NCBI GenBank assembly: GCA_963576475.1
Contig: OY754978.1
Coordinates: forward strand, 9,918,299-9,982,298
DNA: 64,000 nucleotides
DNA from: Molanna angustata
Taxonomy: Eukaryota; Arthropoda; Insecta; Trichoptera; Molannidae
Direction: 5' to 3'
Shown piece by piece: positions 1 to 10,499 of the stretch (its first letter is position 1; the number at the start of each line of letters is the position of its first letter). The position numbers were made by a program, and so were the translations under genes. The notes beneath the pieces were generated by a model that worked only from the letters and a program-made list of their open reading frames with translations, had not been told where the DNA came from and searched no databases.

Positions 1-254
1 TTTTATTTATACTGTTTTTTGTTTCCTGTTGATTATTTGAAATAAACAGTGACTTTTATTAAATTACTGTATGAAATCCATAATCTTTGTAAGAAAATTT
101 TCATAGTTGGTGGGTGAATTCGTATTGTTGTGATTTCTTCAACATTTACTGCATAGCTGTAACTTATTTCACACAATCTCAAAACCAAAAGAAATTTAAA
201 ATCAAGAAAGGATGATTTATTATTAAATCTTTATATCGAAACGTGACACACGCG

Positions 255-782
255 ATGGATTGCAAACAATGTAAAACTACTCTAAGTCCAAAAAAGAAAA
301 GTTTGAAATGTAGCAGATGTTATGGTGTTTTTCACTATGGATGTGCCGGAACAACTCTTGAGATGTCGAAAATTTATATAGATCAGTGGAAGTGTTAATC
401 TTGTCTAAGAAAGGATCCTAGATTGACAACTGAAATTCGCCAGCCTCCATCATCTGATACTCCACTGCCTCCAATTTCACCAAATAGTTAATCGTGCCCA
501 GCTGAAGTTACTCAAACTCATTTTCAGAATCTCCATAGAAAATTGACCACTATACAGTATGATATCTCCAATAGCCCCACCATGGAGTTACAGGTTCCAT
601 CCTGTGACGCTACATCAATACACGCAGAACCTACTCCCTCTGAAATTATGTTTGCAAATACGATAATTCAAAATCAACTGACCGAGATGCGAGCAGAATT
701 CGCAGATTTCAAGGAGTCCACTAAATACTATTGCGACAAGATAACCCCCGCTACCGCTACCACCGTCATGCATAATATATAA
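255..782 (+). pseudogene. LINE ORF1 remnant with PHD-type zinc finger
   Basis: An open frame starting at ATG 255 encodes a cysteine-rich module: CKQC, then CSRC, then HYGC and WKC, spaced like the PHD-type zinc finger found in ORF1 proteins of several Jockey/CR1-group LINEs. It is followed by a proline-rich stretch and a short charged segment (residues about 140-165) that could be coiled coil. The frame is broken by in-frame TAA at 396-398 and 489-491 and ends at 780-782, so it cannot make the full protein. ORF1 proteins bind RNA in the retrotransposition particle. No matching ORF2 follows directly; the next segment is a different LINE fragment. A host PHD-finger pseudogene is the alternative. 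Confidence 0.55.
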
Positions 783-849
783 TGTTTCGTTCTTTATTTA
801 CTTTGACAATTTTTCATTATTTTTAAAAAAAAAATTTTTACGGCGCTGT

Positions 850-1235
850 CCAATTTACTAATGATATTAATAACAATTAAGCACTACAAATAATAACACT
901 CAATTATAATTATTACCATTATACACTTCCTCAAAAGAATTTGAAGATAAATGCGTAAATTGTAAATTATTTAAAAGAGCAAAATAAAATGCAACAAACG
1001 CATCATCAAGCTTTCAATTGGGAATATTTCACCCATCCAGATACTCAACACATCAAAGGATTAGGCTCTAAGGAGTTCTCTATACTACCTAACAACCCTA
1101 CTGATTCCCGAATATTAATGTTTAAAAAATCTTTAACGATTCTACATGTATTCATTATTACCGATTTTTGCATTTTTATTATTAAGTTTTTCGATAAATT
1201 TATACTTTCTAAATTACGGATTAACGGATTATATA
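850..1235 (-). mobile_element. 3' end fragment of RLE-type LINE (inverted relative of the 33 kb copy)
   Basis: The reverse complement matches the last coding part and 3' UTR of the element at about 33262-33630 closely, including the coding stretch reading NIRESVGLLGSIE. It ends where the other copy ends, at an ATATTAATATCATTAG-like tail. It carries only the last ~60 codons and the 3' UTR, so it is 5'-truncated. The two copies lie 32 kb apart in opposite orientation. Confidence 0.75.
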
Positions 1236-1295
1236 ATCGATATAATAAATATAATCGATATAATATATATAACGGATTATATAATCGATAATATT
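1195..1295. repeat. AT-rich short tandem repeat
   Basis: Irregular repeats of TATAATCGATATAATA-like units directly after the LINE fragment. The open frame running through it is low complexity and not a gene. Confidence 0.5.
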
Positions 1296-1299
1296 AGCT

Positions 1300-1735
1300 T
1301 GTAACTTCTATAATGTCAACCTCTCAGCCAGTATCACACATTCTGATATATTCACCGCTAGTAATAACGCATACAAAAATTCTCTCTATAAGTGCATAGC
1401 ATGAACTCGTATGATGAATTTTTTTTTTTTTGTTAGTTATTTTTGTTTTTTCTAATATTATCTTTTGTATACTTTTATTTACATTTTGAGTTGTTGTTTG
1501 TAACAAAAATATAACAATTTAACTGTCACAATCCTTTTCCCATCCTTTTCCTTTCCCGTCACAGGCAAACATACATCTTAGTTATATTTAAATTTATGAT
1601 GTTTGAAATGTTTTATATTTAATATCTGTGGACATATGTAATTGGTCTGTTTGTTTTTATTTTATAGTGTATTATTCCATTTTAGTATTTTAAGACTGTA
1701 TTTGTCCCTAAATAAATAAATAAATAGATAATTTT
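1300..1735 (+). mobile_element. A+T-rich sequence ending in a LINE-like 3' tail
   Basis: No coding potential is visible. The end (1711-1733) is an (AATA)n tail after TGTCCCTA, the usual look of a Jockey-group LINE 3' terminus. The stretch is probably UTR of a truncated LINE. Confidence 0.35.
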
Positions 1736-1880
1736 CTATTTCTTTTTTATTGCCTTTTTGTTGTCAACTTTTATTTTTTTGTTTTGCTTATAATTATTGT
1801 TTTTTTTATTATTAATATTCTGGTTATATTGTGTAACTGCTTTATATTTTTTGTGTATAATTGTAAAAGGCTTCTAAATA

Positions 1881-2135
1881 ATGGCTCAAAAGCTGAAGTT
1901 GGTCGGGATAAATGGGGATCTATTTAGATGGTTCATCTCATATATTGGAAACAGGTCTCAATCAGTCAAGATCGGTGATTTTCTTTCTGAATATACTCTT
2001 ACCCCGTCTGGCGTTCCTCAGGGATCACACCTGGGGCCGTTACTTTGTAATATTTACATTCACGACATTTTTAAGTGCTTTTCAAACTCTAACTATGTTT
2101 CCTATGCTGGTGATATGAAAGTGTTCAGACATGTT
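1881..2135 (+). pseudogene. LINE reverse transcriptase fragment (Jockey/CR1-like)
   Basis: About 85 residues match the centre of a non-LTR reverse transcriptase: LVGINGDLFRWFISYI, then SGVPQGSHLGPLL, the signature before the catalytic motif. The catalytic motif reads YAGDMK where YADDMK is expected, so one catalytic aspartate is lost. The same region of the fuller LINE at 21.4-23.5 kb reads LGIHGDLYRWISSYL and SGVPQGSHLGPLL, so they are one family. It is truncated on both sides and abuts the duplicon boundary near 2140. Confidence 0.8.
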
Positions 2136-2371
2136 ACCACATTATTTATTTCCCATAGGCAATATCTGTTTGTATAACAACATATAAGGCTTGTCAATGC
2201 AATAAGTATGCAAATAAATAAAAAAAACGATGGGGTCAGCGCCATGCTCACATCTGCGCAGTATACTTTTTTCTTCTTAAAATGTTGGCAATCCCTGAAT
2301 CCATTTTCATAAATATATTCTTAATAAACACATTCTTTAAATAAAAATACAATCTTATTTTTTTACTGATT

Positions 2372-2656
2372 ATAGCAATGAGAAAAGTAATGGGGGAACG
2401 GAAGGATGTGGAAGAAATATTTGTATAGATTGAAATGATGAATCATCAGCATTTCGTCATTGTGATTGGACTGAAGAGCTAAAAACTTTTGTAGTGTTCA
2501 TGGGAATAGCTAGTGTGGTGATCAACGAGGTAGACCATGATATGAAGGAAATACGATATTATTTTGTAAACAATATAGTAATGACAGTAGATGAATGTTA
2601 CGACGATCTCGTATCTTTGGCTAAAGGAATTACATTTGTACCTCAATCATATTGAT
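2372..2656 (+). other. Conserved ORF fragment of unknown identity, repeated in every duplicon
   Basis: After ACTGATTATAG, which looks like a splice acceptor, a frame reads through about 90 codons with one TGA, ending VSLAKGITFVPQSY and stop. The last ~40 codons (DMKEIRYYFVNNIVMTVDEC onward) stay open at 26873-26998 and 44992-45117 and have one stop at 17579-17703. Many differences among copies are silent or conservative. I do not recognise the protein. It lies opposite to, and about 0.5 kb beyond, the 3' end of each Gly/His gene. It may be the last exon of a neighbouring gene carried along by the duplication, or part of an old repeat. Confidence 0.4.
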
Positions 2657-2904
2657 GAATTGCATTAATAATTATTACTTTTTACTGGAACTTACAATAT
2701 ATTTAAATCCTCTTAATCTATGTAACTAAATGCTTGTACGAAATCAGTCAAAGCAGAATTCGAACCCGCCTCCAAGATGTTTTTTTTTAATTATTATCTA
2801 CAAATAGGCGCTATATCGAATTTTGATTTCATTCATACCAAAAATAAGTTGGCACATTCTGAAAATTTTTGATATTTATCGTCTCACAGAAACAGAATGA
2901 AAAC

Positions 2905-3005
2905 ACAATTAAAAACTGCGTCCCCAACGGAAATCGACGCCGGGACTTTTTGCTCAGGAGACAGATATCTAACCAACTGCGCCACAAAGGCCAACACGTA
3001 TTCAG
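2905..3005 (-). repeat. tRNA-like SINE-type sequence
   Basis: The reverse complement begins GGCCTTTGTGGCGCAGTTGG, containing a good Pol III A box (TGGCGCAGTTGG), and about 45 nt later has a degenerate B-box-like GGCGTCGATTTCC. A clean cloverleaf is not evident, so this is tRNA-derived repeat rather than a functional tRNA. Relatives sit at the same position in the other duplicons (about 17970-18050, 27265-27340, 45395-45470). Confidence 0.5.
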
Positions 3006-3096
3006 CACACTAGCCATCTAAGAGTTTTAATTTTTTTTTTTGAATCATCCTGAAGTCTTGTCTAATAATTATATTTTTTTTTTGTTTTTTAACTGA

Positions 3097-3107
3097 GGGG
3101 GGGGGGG
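3097..3107. repeat. Poly-G tract downstream of gene A
   Basis: Eleven G on the plus strand, about 40 bp past the AATAAA of gene A. Homologous tracts follow the other terminal exons: 19 G at 18158-18176, 10 G at 27447-27456, and an interrupted tract near 45585-45595. Confidence 0.9.
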
Positions 3108-3147
3108 AATAATTTGGAATTAAACATTCAAATTTTTAAAAAGAAAT

Positions 3148-3153
3148 TTTATT
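3148..3153 (-). terminator. Polyadenylation signal of gene A
   Basis: AATAAA on the minus strand, about 30 nt after the TAG stop, within TTTATAATAAAATTTC. The same hexamer at the same distance follows the other terminal exons (27494-27499, 45641-45646, 18207-18212). Confidence 0.75.
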
Positions 3154-3180
3154 ATAAAGTGTTAAATTTTGCTTTAGGCC

Positions 3181-3266
3181 CTAATGATGTCCGTGACCTC
3201 CATGTCCTCCATGTCCTCCATGTCCTCCATGTCCCCCATGTCCTCCATGTCCTCCGTGTCCATGCT
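3181..3266 (-). CDS. Gene A exon 5 (terminal): HGG repeats
   Basis: Starts after TTTTCTAG and encodes HGHGGHGGHGGH-type repeats, seven HGG steps, ending HGHH then TAG (3181-3183). The codons alternate CAT and GGA almost perfectly, so this is a 9-nt minisatellite in coding DNA. The opposite strand of the same stretch gives a meaningless VLHVLH frame. Confidence 0.8.
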
Positions 3267-6200
3267 CTAGAAAATAAAATAAATCAATTTTTATCACTAA
3301 GAAAATATTTTTTACTCCTCACCTACCCAAGATGATATAGTGGGGAGTTATGATTTCGCAATTTTTAAGGGTATTTTTTATTTCAGACTATCAACTAGGA
3401 TTATGCTGACATTGTATTCTGAAAGTTTCATCACAATGTATCAGTGTGTGTGTGTGCTATGTGCTATTCGCTGTGTGGTGTGTGCTATGTACGGCGTGTT
3501 TATTTAACTTTATCAATTATAGACTTAAGTACTCATTCGATTCTGCAACTATGATTCTGAAATTTTGCAACTATGTACATATATCTATAATACTCGATTA
3601 GACTCCATTAGTTTTTGAAGGATAATTGAATAGTGCTTCTCAATTTTTTTAACTGTCAAATATTTCAAAGTGACCCTATGATCAGGAAACTTCGAATTGA
3701 AATATAAATTTGAAATTTTTATTTTCATATTGATAAAAAGACACATCACTTGCACAAAATTGCATTGAAGAATTATCAAGTTTTCACAATAAAATATTTT
3801 AATCAAAAATAATTTAACAAAAGTTTCATTTTCAAATTGGTAAGAAAGCACATCACTTTCATAAAATGCCATAGAATAATTAACAAGTTTTCATAGTAAA
3901 ATATTTAAATAAAAAATAATTTAACAAACTCATTTCATGAAAATGCTGAATAATCTTTGGATAATTTGACTTTTTTTTAGGCCACAACCCACTCGTTTTG
4001 ATAAATGTATAAAAATCTGGAATTATTAAATTTCATAGGAAAAACATAAAATGCAATGGCGAATGTTTATATTATCATTTTATTAACTGATCAGTAAATA
4101 AAAAAATGGACATTGTTGTATTTGAAACATCTCTTTTCTGCAAAATTTTTCATAATACGTAACTGTTTGGATTAATTTTTTAGTTTCAAAGTAGTAATTC
4201 ATAATTTTTAACGATAGATATCAGCCATGAAATAACACGACATTGTTATTATTATACAATTTATTAAAATAACAAAACATTATAATTAAACAACAGTTAC
4301 AACATTATAATTAAATCGTGAAATTTGGAATTATTACAAACTACAAAAATTAAATAGCGACACAGAAATCAATGACACTTGAGCTTGAATTTGGGAAAAT
4401 AATTCATTAATGTTTGGATTAATTCCACTGATACAAATATTACAAATTATCGTCAGTCAACCTTGTACGATTTATTAACTTTCATAATTGAAAAGAACTG
4501 TTATTTTTTAAATTGGGTTTTTCAAAATTTCTTGCGGGTCGGATCAAATCTCACAGCTGGTCGGATTGGGCCCGCGGGGCGGTTGTTGCCCAAATTTGAT
4601 TTAAACAATCCACAGTGGTTTCTCTATAATGCCCTTACTCTTGGTAAATGAATATTTTATGTAATATTATTGAAGCTGTTGGTTTTTCCCAAATAAAAAT
4701 AAAAAATATCGCACTATTGTACATCTATTATCCACGTCATACAATAATTCATGTTGCTATTTTAATTCGTTTCTCCAATATGTACACTTTTATTTATTTA
4801 TTAAATAACAAGAAATCATATTCATTGTTGAATATTTTCGAAGACAAAAATTAAATAAAAATATATTGTTATGTCCTTACCATAACCATGTCCATGACCG
4901 CCATGTGGTCCATGATCTGTAAAAAAATAAGAAAATATACAATTAATATAATTAACATTGGACGTAAACAATCGGAACTAAACTTAACGTATGTTTAAAA
5001 AGGTTTCATACACTTTACTATGTACATATATCTTGATATGTTTTTTGTGTTAAAAAGTGTTTTTCCATGTGATGTAGTTTGTTTCCTGTATGTTTCCTAT
5101 GCTTTCAAATCTGTACTTGGGGTCTACGTTAAGCTTATTACGATATTTGTTTTTTTTATTATCAACATTGGAGAAAATTCACACAGATCTACTTTGTTGA
5201 ATTCCGCTTGCAAACCTCCATCGCAAGATAGTTGTATCAGAGATTCCTTTTCACTCACACTTAAATTATTCGAACACTATCTAGATCCGAAACGAATGGT
5301 TCCTTATCCAATAGAACTCCGAATAATCTTCTATAAAATATTCTTCGAATGAATCAACGATCATTTGCCTGTGATTTTTGATGTTATTGATAACATTTTC
5401 ACTCACTGTAAGTTCATTTTCAGTTACAAAATTTTCTAAATTAGGAAAAGATGCCAGGTTCTCATTCGATACGCTCCATTTACTGTGTATGTCTTATGGA
5501 CATGGCTGCTTGCTTACCACCTTAATAATTGTCCCGTACCACCAGTGGTATGCGTACCATAGTTAGGGAATCACTGCTATAAAGTATTCAAATTTTGTAT
5601 GGAAAATATTCAGCATTTTCATGAAATGAGTTTGTTAAATTATTTTTTTATTTAAATATTTTATTATGAAAACTTGATAATTATTCAATGGTATTTTATG
5701 AAAGTGATGTGCCTTTCAATGGGTCACATTGAAATATTTGATAGTTTAAAAAAATGATAAGCACTATTCAGATATCCTTCAAAATCTAATGAGGTCTAAG
5801 TGAGTATCAGATATACAAATTTGCAAAATTTGAAAAGAATCGAATGAGTACTTTAGTCTATAATCGATAAAGTAAAATAAACACTCCGTACATAGCACAC
5901 AGTACATTGCACACAGCACGCAGCACACAACACAAAGTAAACACACAGATACATTGTGATGAAACTCTCAGAATACAATCTCAGCATGATACTAGTTGAT
6001 AATCTGCATTAAAAATAGCCTTAAAACTTGCGAAATCACATCCCGACTATATTCTCTTGGGTTAGTGAGGAGTAAAAATTAAACGTCTATTAGGCATTGC
6101 GTAGTTCTTATGGTTTTATGAAATAATTTGGAAATATCTCAGATCAGATAATTTAATGTGTGGTTTCCTTAATCTACTATAAATATATATTTCCGTGTTG

Positions 6201-9200
6201 TCTCTATTGAGATATTATTTGTCAAGAAATAAATAAAAACACGTGATTGATTCTGGCAGGGGAAATATCAATGTTTGCGTATATATACGCGATCATAATA
6301 TAATAAAATTATTCGTTTTACTAAAATTCAGTCCAGAAAGATGAAATTTAAAAGATAGATAAAAATAAATTGTATATAGAGAAAACACAAGAACATGATC
6401 ATCAAATTAAATCATAGGCCAAATTATAGTTATATATTATAATCCATCAAATTATAGGCCAATTTCACTGCTAAATATTTTAACTAAAGTTTTAGAAAAT
6501 CTAGTGAAAATTCAACTTGTGGAATATTTTGATAAGAACAAAATTTTATCTGAAAACCAAGACGGTTTCAGAAAAAATAGGGGAGTGCAAGACGCAGTTT
6601 CAAATATAACAAATACGGTACTGAAAGCCGTTGATTCAAATAAAAATTGTATAGCAGTTTTTTTAGACTTGAGCAAAGCTTTCGACACAGTATCCCATAA
6701 AATTCTTTTAAAAAAAATAGAAAATATTGGCATAGTCAGCACTGAATACAACTGGTTCAAATCATACATATCTGATCGCTCTCACTCAATTAATGTAGGT
6801 AACGCAACTAGTTTCAATAGAAATATTTCTTACGGAGTTCCTCAAGGAAGTACTTTGGGTCCGGTTTTATTTTTATTATATATTAATTCCTTATGCCAAC
6901 TGAATTTTCAGGGAGAATTTATTTGCTACGCGGATGTCACTGTTCTTATTTTTACTTCCGACTCATGGACAAATGTATACAAGACAGCTACTGACGGTAT
7001 TGATAAAATAAAACAATGGCTAGATGCAAACCTGCTTACATTAAATATTGACAAAACGCAATACATGACATTCAGTATATGTACATTCTAGACGGCAACC
7101 TAGCCAAGACAAAAATTTAATCATACATGACTGTACTCACGAGCAAAGTTGCTTTTGCAAACCACTGACAAGGACTCCATTATATAAATATTTGGGTATC
7201 TACATTGATCACAACTTAAGATGGACAGATCAAATAAAGACTTAAAAACAAAATATTACGCGTTAGCTCAATCGATTATAACACACGGAATGATTGGTTG
7301 GGGTGGCGCTGCTAAAATTAATATGGATCCTCTTATTAAAGCACAAAAAGCTTTAATTAAGGTTATAATAAAAAAACCATTTACATATCCAACAGTTCAA
7401 TTATTTAATGATTTTCCAGTTTTCAACATTCCACAGTTATATATCAAAATTATTTCTATACATTTTCATAAAGATAAAACAATTCACATTACACCGCAAC
7501 ACAATTACGAGACGACACGTAGGAATTTTCTCATGACTCCAAAGACAAACACGACATTCGGACAAAGACATTACTATTATTTAGCTCCAAAAATTTTTAA
7601 TAAGATAAAAAGTGAAATAACGGACATACAGTTGATGAATAATTTGAAATACAAGAAAACAATAGAAACATGGATTAGAAACAAGGGCATTATATACTGC
7701 GGAAACATGATCAAGCTACAATAGTTTATATTTTTATTTTATAATAGGTATATTTTATAACAAGTTTTAGTTAAATACAAGTTTTTTTAAATATATTTTT
7801 CTGTCAGATATAACGCAAAAAAAAAATCTGCCACCTCGGTACAGGCTCAGCCTAGTGAGGTGGTATATACCAAAAAATACTATAAAAAAAAATGTTTCAT
7901 ATAACTTATTTAAATTGTACTTTTTTATAATATTTTTTATTGTTTGTATATTGTTATATTTTGTTTGGTTTCAATAATAAAAAAAAATGATTAGTAAAAT
8001 TGTATTTAAATATGATTTAATAAATATACTCACCGTAACCGTGACCGTGACCATGTGCATATGCTGAAAAAAAAACAAAAAAAAAAAAAATCATCACATC
8101 ACATCAAAAATTTAAACCCCTGTTACCCACATTGTGGGATTTTGCCGGTAATTTATTTTTAGAAAAGTTTTAAAAATTATATTTTCATTATTGAATATTA
8201 TACATATTAACGAAAAATTTTCATTTTTATTCCCTGTCAGGAGTTAAATATGTTTTGAGGCATTTTTTTAACATCTCAATAAGAATGAAATTTTAATGAT
8301 TTTAACCAACTTCGTCTCTATTGAGATGTTGAAAATTTGTCATAAAATATAATATTCACATTTCATTTTATTAGATCGAAAAAATGATTATTTACGTAAT
8401 TATATTTTAGGTAAAAAAAACTGCGCGTCACCTGAGGAGTAAGCAATTAAAAATGCGACGCGTTTTTTTAATGAATTATTCATATTCCATTACTCCTTAA
8501 AAAAGGATTTAGATGCTCAATTTTGAGGTCGTTGCTCGGTTAGGTGGTGTACGAGTGCTCCCTGTTTTCTTACTTCTCTATCCTGTGCCCTTCCTCAAAA
8601 CCATTTCCTTTTGTTAATATAATAATGTTTTTTTGTACCTATATTTATTTGTTACTTCTTGTTTTGTATATTTTGTACACTGGCAGGTTTATTGCAAAAC
8701 GTGTATTTCTTTAAACCAACCAGAATATGTAAGTATAGAATACAATGTGTACTATGACAATAAGATAATGACATGACAAAAGTAAAAAAAATATTATAAA
8801 GATTAAGCAGAAGAAAATTGAAAAAGACAAAAAGAAGTTGAATATATGAACAGCTCATATCTATGATAGGCAAACAGAAGGATGAGGAGAGAAATAGGAG
8901 AGTAATAAGAAATCAGGTTTTATCAGATAGATATTTTTGCTTTAGGACTTTTTTAGCTGACACAATATCAGTACTCAATACTGATTATACTTCAAATGAA
9001 GAGCTAAAAAGTACTATGAATTGGAATAAAGTACGGTCAGTAGATCTGAGTGGAGTGGTTGCCCTTTAAATTATTTTTTTTGTTAAGTACAATTTAATTT
9101 GTCATAAAATACGTTTATTTAACTCTGTTTACACAATAAAATAAAATAAAAAAAAAAAATATTGAAAAAATAACTTACGGTCGGGGTATGGGTTGGCGCT

Positions 9201-10416
9201 TACAACAGCAGCCAGCAAGAAGAAGAAGAAGAGGAACTGAAAGAAGAAAAAATGGGTACTCTAATAGTATTTTTTATTCTAAATTATTACATCAAACACC
9301 ACAAAATAAAATAATGCAAAGCTAATAAAAAGAGTACACAAGAGAAAACTTCAAATCAAAAGATGTCAGTTTATTAATTAAGTTTTACATTTGAAATTTT
9401 TTGTTTATAAATTAAGTTATGTAATAAGGTATGTTTTTAAGTTATTTAATATAATTGATATATTAAGGTATTTACGAATGAAAATATACATTTTTTTTTG
9501 TAAAATATCAATAATAAACGAAACTGCTTCATTTGAAAAAAAAAGTAGTTTAATGTTTTATAAAAAACAAAATATATGTATAAATAACCAAGGGGTAGGT
9601 AATATAAGAGGGAGGGAGTAATTTAGATCAATGTTCATTAGTTCATTAAAAAAAATAATAATAATGGATAGCGAGACTTGAAGATGTTTTAAATATGTAA
9701 ATAGAAATAATAATACAAGTTATTCAGTTACAAAAATAATGGTTTAAAAACCGATATCCCGTTTATATAATCCGTAATAAAGAATTGAAAAATGGAATTC
9801 TAGTTATATAATCAATATATTTTTCTCTATGTATAGATTTGTATGAGGATTATTTAATCAATATTTTATTCTCTATGAATAGATTTGTATGAGGATTATA
9901 TAATCAATATATTATTCACTATGTATAGATTTGTACGAGGATTATTTAATCAATATATTATTCTCTATGTATAAATTTGAATGAGGATTATTTAATCAAT
10001 ATATTATTCTCTATTATAGATTTGTATGAGGATTATTTAATCAATATATTATTTTCTATGTATAGATTTGTATGAGGATTATTTAATCAATATATTATTG
10101 TCTATGTATAGATTTGTATGAGGATTATTTAATCAATATATTATTCTCTATGTATAGATTTGTATGAGGATTATTTTATCAATATATCATTCGCAATGTA
10201 TAGATTTGTATGATGATGATGATGATGATGTGTGTGTGTGTGTGGTTGTGTGTGTGTTTGTGTGTGTGTGTGTGTGCGTGTGTGCGTGTGTTTGTGTGTG
10301 TGTGTGTGCGTGTGTGCGTGTGTGTGCGTGTGTGCGTGTGTGTGTGTGCGTGTGTGTGTGTGTGTGTATGTTAGTTATATAACGAAGATGAAGATATTTA
10401 CCAGGAATTTGGCCAT
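3181..10416 (-). CDS. Gene A: secreted Gly/His-rich peptide, five exons, 74 aa
   Basis: Exons on the minus strand: 10416-10402 (MAKFL), 9236-9179, 8063-8034, 4916-4881, 3266-3181. Coding length is 225 nt, exactly 75 codons with the TAG stop. All junctions are GT/AG; intron 1 is phase 0 and the others phase 1. Residues 1-19 form a signal peptide with a Phe/Leu core ending VVSA; the predicted mature form is 55 aa starting NPYPDPYAHGHGHGY, then DHGPHGGHGHGY, then HGG repeats ending HGHH. By my count 18 of 55 mature residues are His and 24 Gly. No cysteine. A TATA box and AATAAA frame the gene. Family membership is unknown to me; the composition recalls Gly/His-rich insect antimicrobial peptides and histidine-rich coacervating proteins, which is inference only. 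Introns hold a LINE, MITE-like elements and a minisatellite. Two paralogs with the same splice architecture strongly support it. Confidence 0.8.
3325..3990 (+). mobile_element. MITE-like element in gene A intron 4
   Basis: Begins TTTTACTCCTCAC with an ATAGTGGGGAGT motif and ends before GGCCACAACCCACTCGTTTT. Related sequence lies inverted at 5585-6072, and distantly at 53617-54290. At the matching intron position in gene B (near 27660) the host sequence runs uninterrupted, which supports insertion. No transposase is present. Confidence 0.5.
3995..4880. other. Gene A intron 4, remainder
   Basis: A+T-rich intron sequence shared with duplicons 2 and 3 and with 18340-19310. At 4636-4652 it holds an apparently empty site (TTACTCTTGGTAAATGAAT) where the other three duplicons carry a SINE. 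No exon seen. Confidence 0.6.
4881..4916 (-). CDS. Gene A exon 4 (36-nt micro-exon): HGPHGGHGHGY
   Basis: Flanked by TTTTTTACAG and GTAAGGAC. Read in phase 1 it gives D (split codon), HGPHGGHGHGY and the first base of E. The homologous exon of gene C is 55518-55483 (HGPQGGHGHGF). Gene B lacks it. Confidence 0.8.
5585..6072 (-). mobile_element. MITE-like element in gene A intron 3
   Basis: Inverted relative of 3325-3990, ending TTAGTGAGGAGTAAAAATT. The same element part is present at the equivalent intron positions near 30660-30890 (gene B) and 56600-56990 (gene C), so it predates at least part of the duplication history. Confidence 0.5.
6405..7985 (+). mobile_element. LINE inserted in gene A intron 3
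   Basis: The host intron reads ACAAGAACATGAT before the insert and AAAATGATTAGTAAAATTG after it; genes B (33820) and C (57150) show the joined form, which defines the insertion and a short ATGAT target duplication. The element is 5'-truncated inside the reverse transcriptase and ends in an A-rich tail. Fragments with the same C-terminal region occur at 29.7-30.1 and 36.97-37.18 kb. Confidence 0.75.
6447..7724 (+). pseudogene. LINE reverse transcriptase, disrupted
   Basis: Begins inside the RT with NYRPISLL, then LSKAFDTVSHKILL (first catalytic Asp) and GVPQGSTLGPVLFLLYIN. The catalytic centre reads YADVTV where YADDT is expected, which would abolish polymerase activity. The frame stops at 7089-7091. 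A second block (7221-7724) covers the C-terminal domain with TTFGQRHYYYLAPKIFNKI, a motif repeated in the 37 kb fragment. The segment between is shifted. RT of this kind copies the element RNA at the target site. The clade is Jockey/CR1/I-like; I cannot fix it further. Confidence 0.85.
8034..8063 (-). CDS. Gene A exon 3 (30-nt micro-exon): YAHGHGHGY
   Basis: Flanked by TTTTTTTCAG and GTGAGTATA. The phase-1 reading gives P (split with the previous exon), YAHGHGHGY and the first base of D. Homologs: 33916-33878 in gene B, 58221-58183 in gene C. Confidence 0.8.
8500..8615. other. Single-copy intron segment related to the 61-bp satellite of gene C
   Basis: AAGGATTTAGATG, then GGTGTACGAGTGCTCCCTGT, TTTCTTACTTCTCTATCCTG and TGCCCTTCC is a diverged single copy of the unit that forms the array at 59290-64000. 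A second single copy is in gene B intron 2 at about 40425-40480. All lie in intron 2 between exons 2 and 3. Confidence 0.75.
9179..9236 (-). CDS. Gene A exon 2: signal peptide core
   Basis: Follows CTTCTTTCAG, ends before GTAAGTTAT. Encodes FLFFFFLLAAVVSANPYPD plus one base. The run of four TTC codons is a coding microsatellite; gene B differs in it by one codon. Confidence 0.85.
9795..10212. repeat. 46-bp minisatellite in gene A intron 1
   Basis: About nine copies of a unit containing ATGTATAGATTTGTATGAGG and ATTATTTAATCAATATATTA; GAGGATTA recurs at 9845, 9891, 9937, 9983, 10028, 10074, 10120 and 10166. Gene B intron 1 lacks this array and has a different 39-bp one. Confidence 0.9.
10210..10370. 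repeat. (GAT)n followed by (TG)n microsatellite
   Basis: Seven GAT units and then about 140 bp of TG/CG dinucleotides, ending about 30 bp from the gene A exon 1 donor. The Cys/Val-rich open frames through it are artefacts. Confidence 0.95.
10402..10416 (-). CDS. Gene A exon 1: MAKFL
   Basis: ATG at 10416-10414 in ATCATGG context, five codons, then donor GTAAATATC. The same exon and flanks occur in gene B at 41902-41888. A 5' leader of about 35 nt is predicted. Confidence 0.8.
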
Positions 10417-10478
10417 GATGAAGATGTCTTTACCGCTTATGACAGTTAATGACTATAAAAAATAAAGATGCCATGCAG

Positions 10479-10486
10479 TTTATATA
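10479..10486 (-). promoter_or_regulatory. TATA box of gene A
   Basis: TATATAAA on the minus strand, with a TAGTCATT initiator-like sequence about 36 nt downstream (A at 10450) and the ATG about 34 nt beyond it. The box and surrounding ~200 bp are conserved at 41965-41972 upstream of gene B, consistent with both being expressed from a shared promoter type. Confidence 0.7.
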
Positions 10487-10499
10487 GCTGCTGCAGAAA

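Noticed and set aside
2920..3000. Functional tRNA gene
   Set aside because: Good A box but poor B box and no consistent cloverleaf; repeated with each duplicon.
3114..3335. Plus-strand frame with VLHVLH repeats
   Set aside because: It is the antisense of the HGG terminal exon of gene A. The minus-strand reading has splice borders, phase and paralogs.
10164..10465. Cys/Val-rich open frames
   Set aside because: They are translations of a (TG)n microsatellite; no conservation or gene structure.
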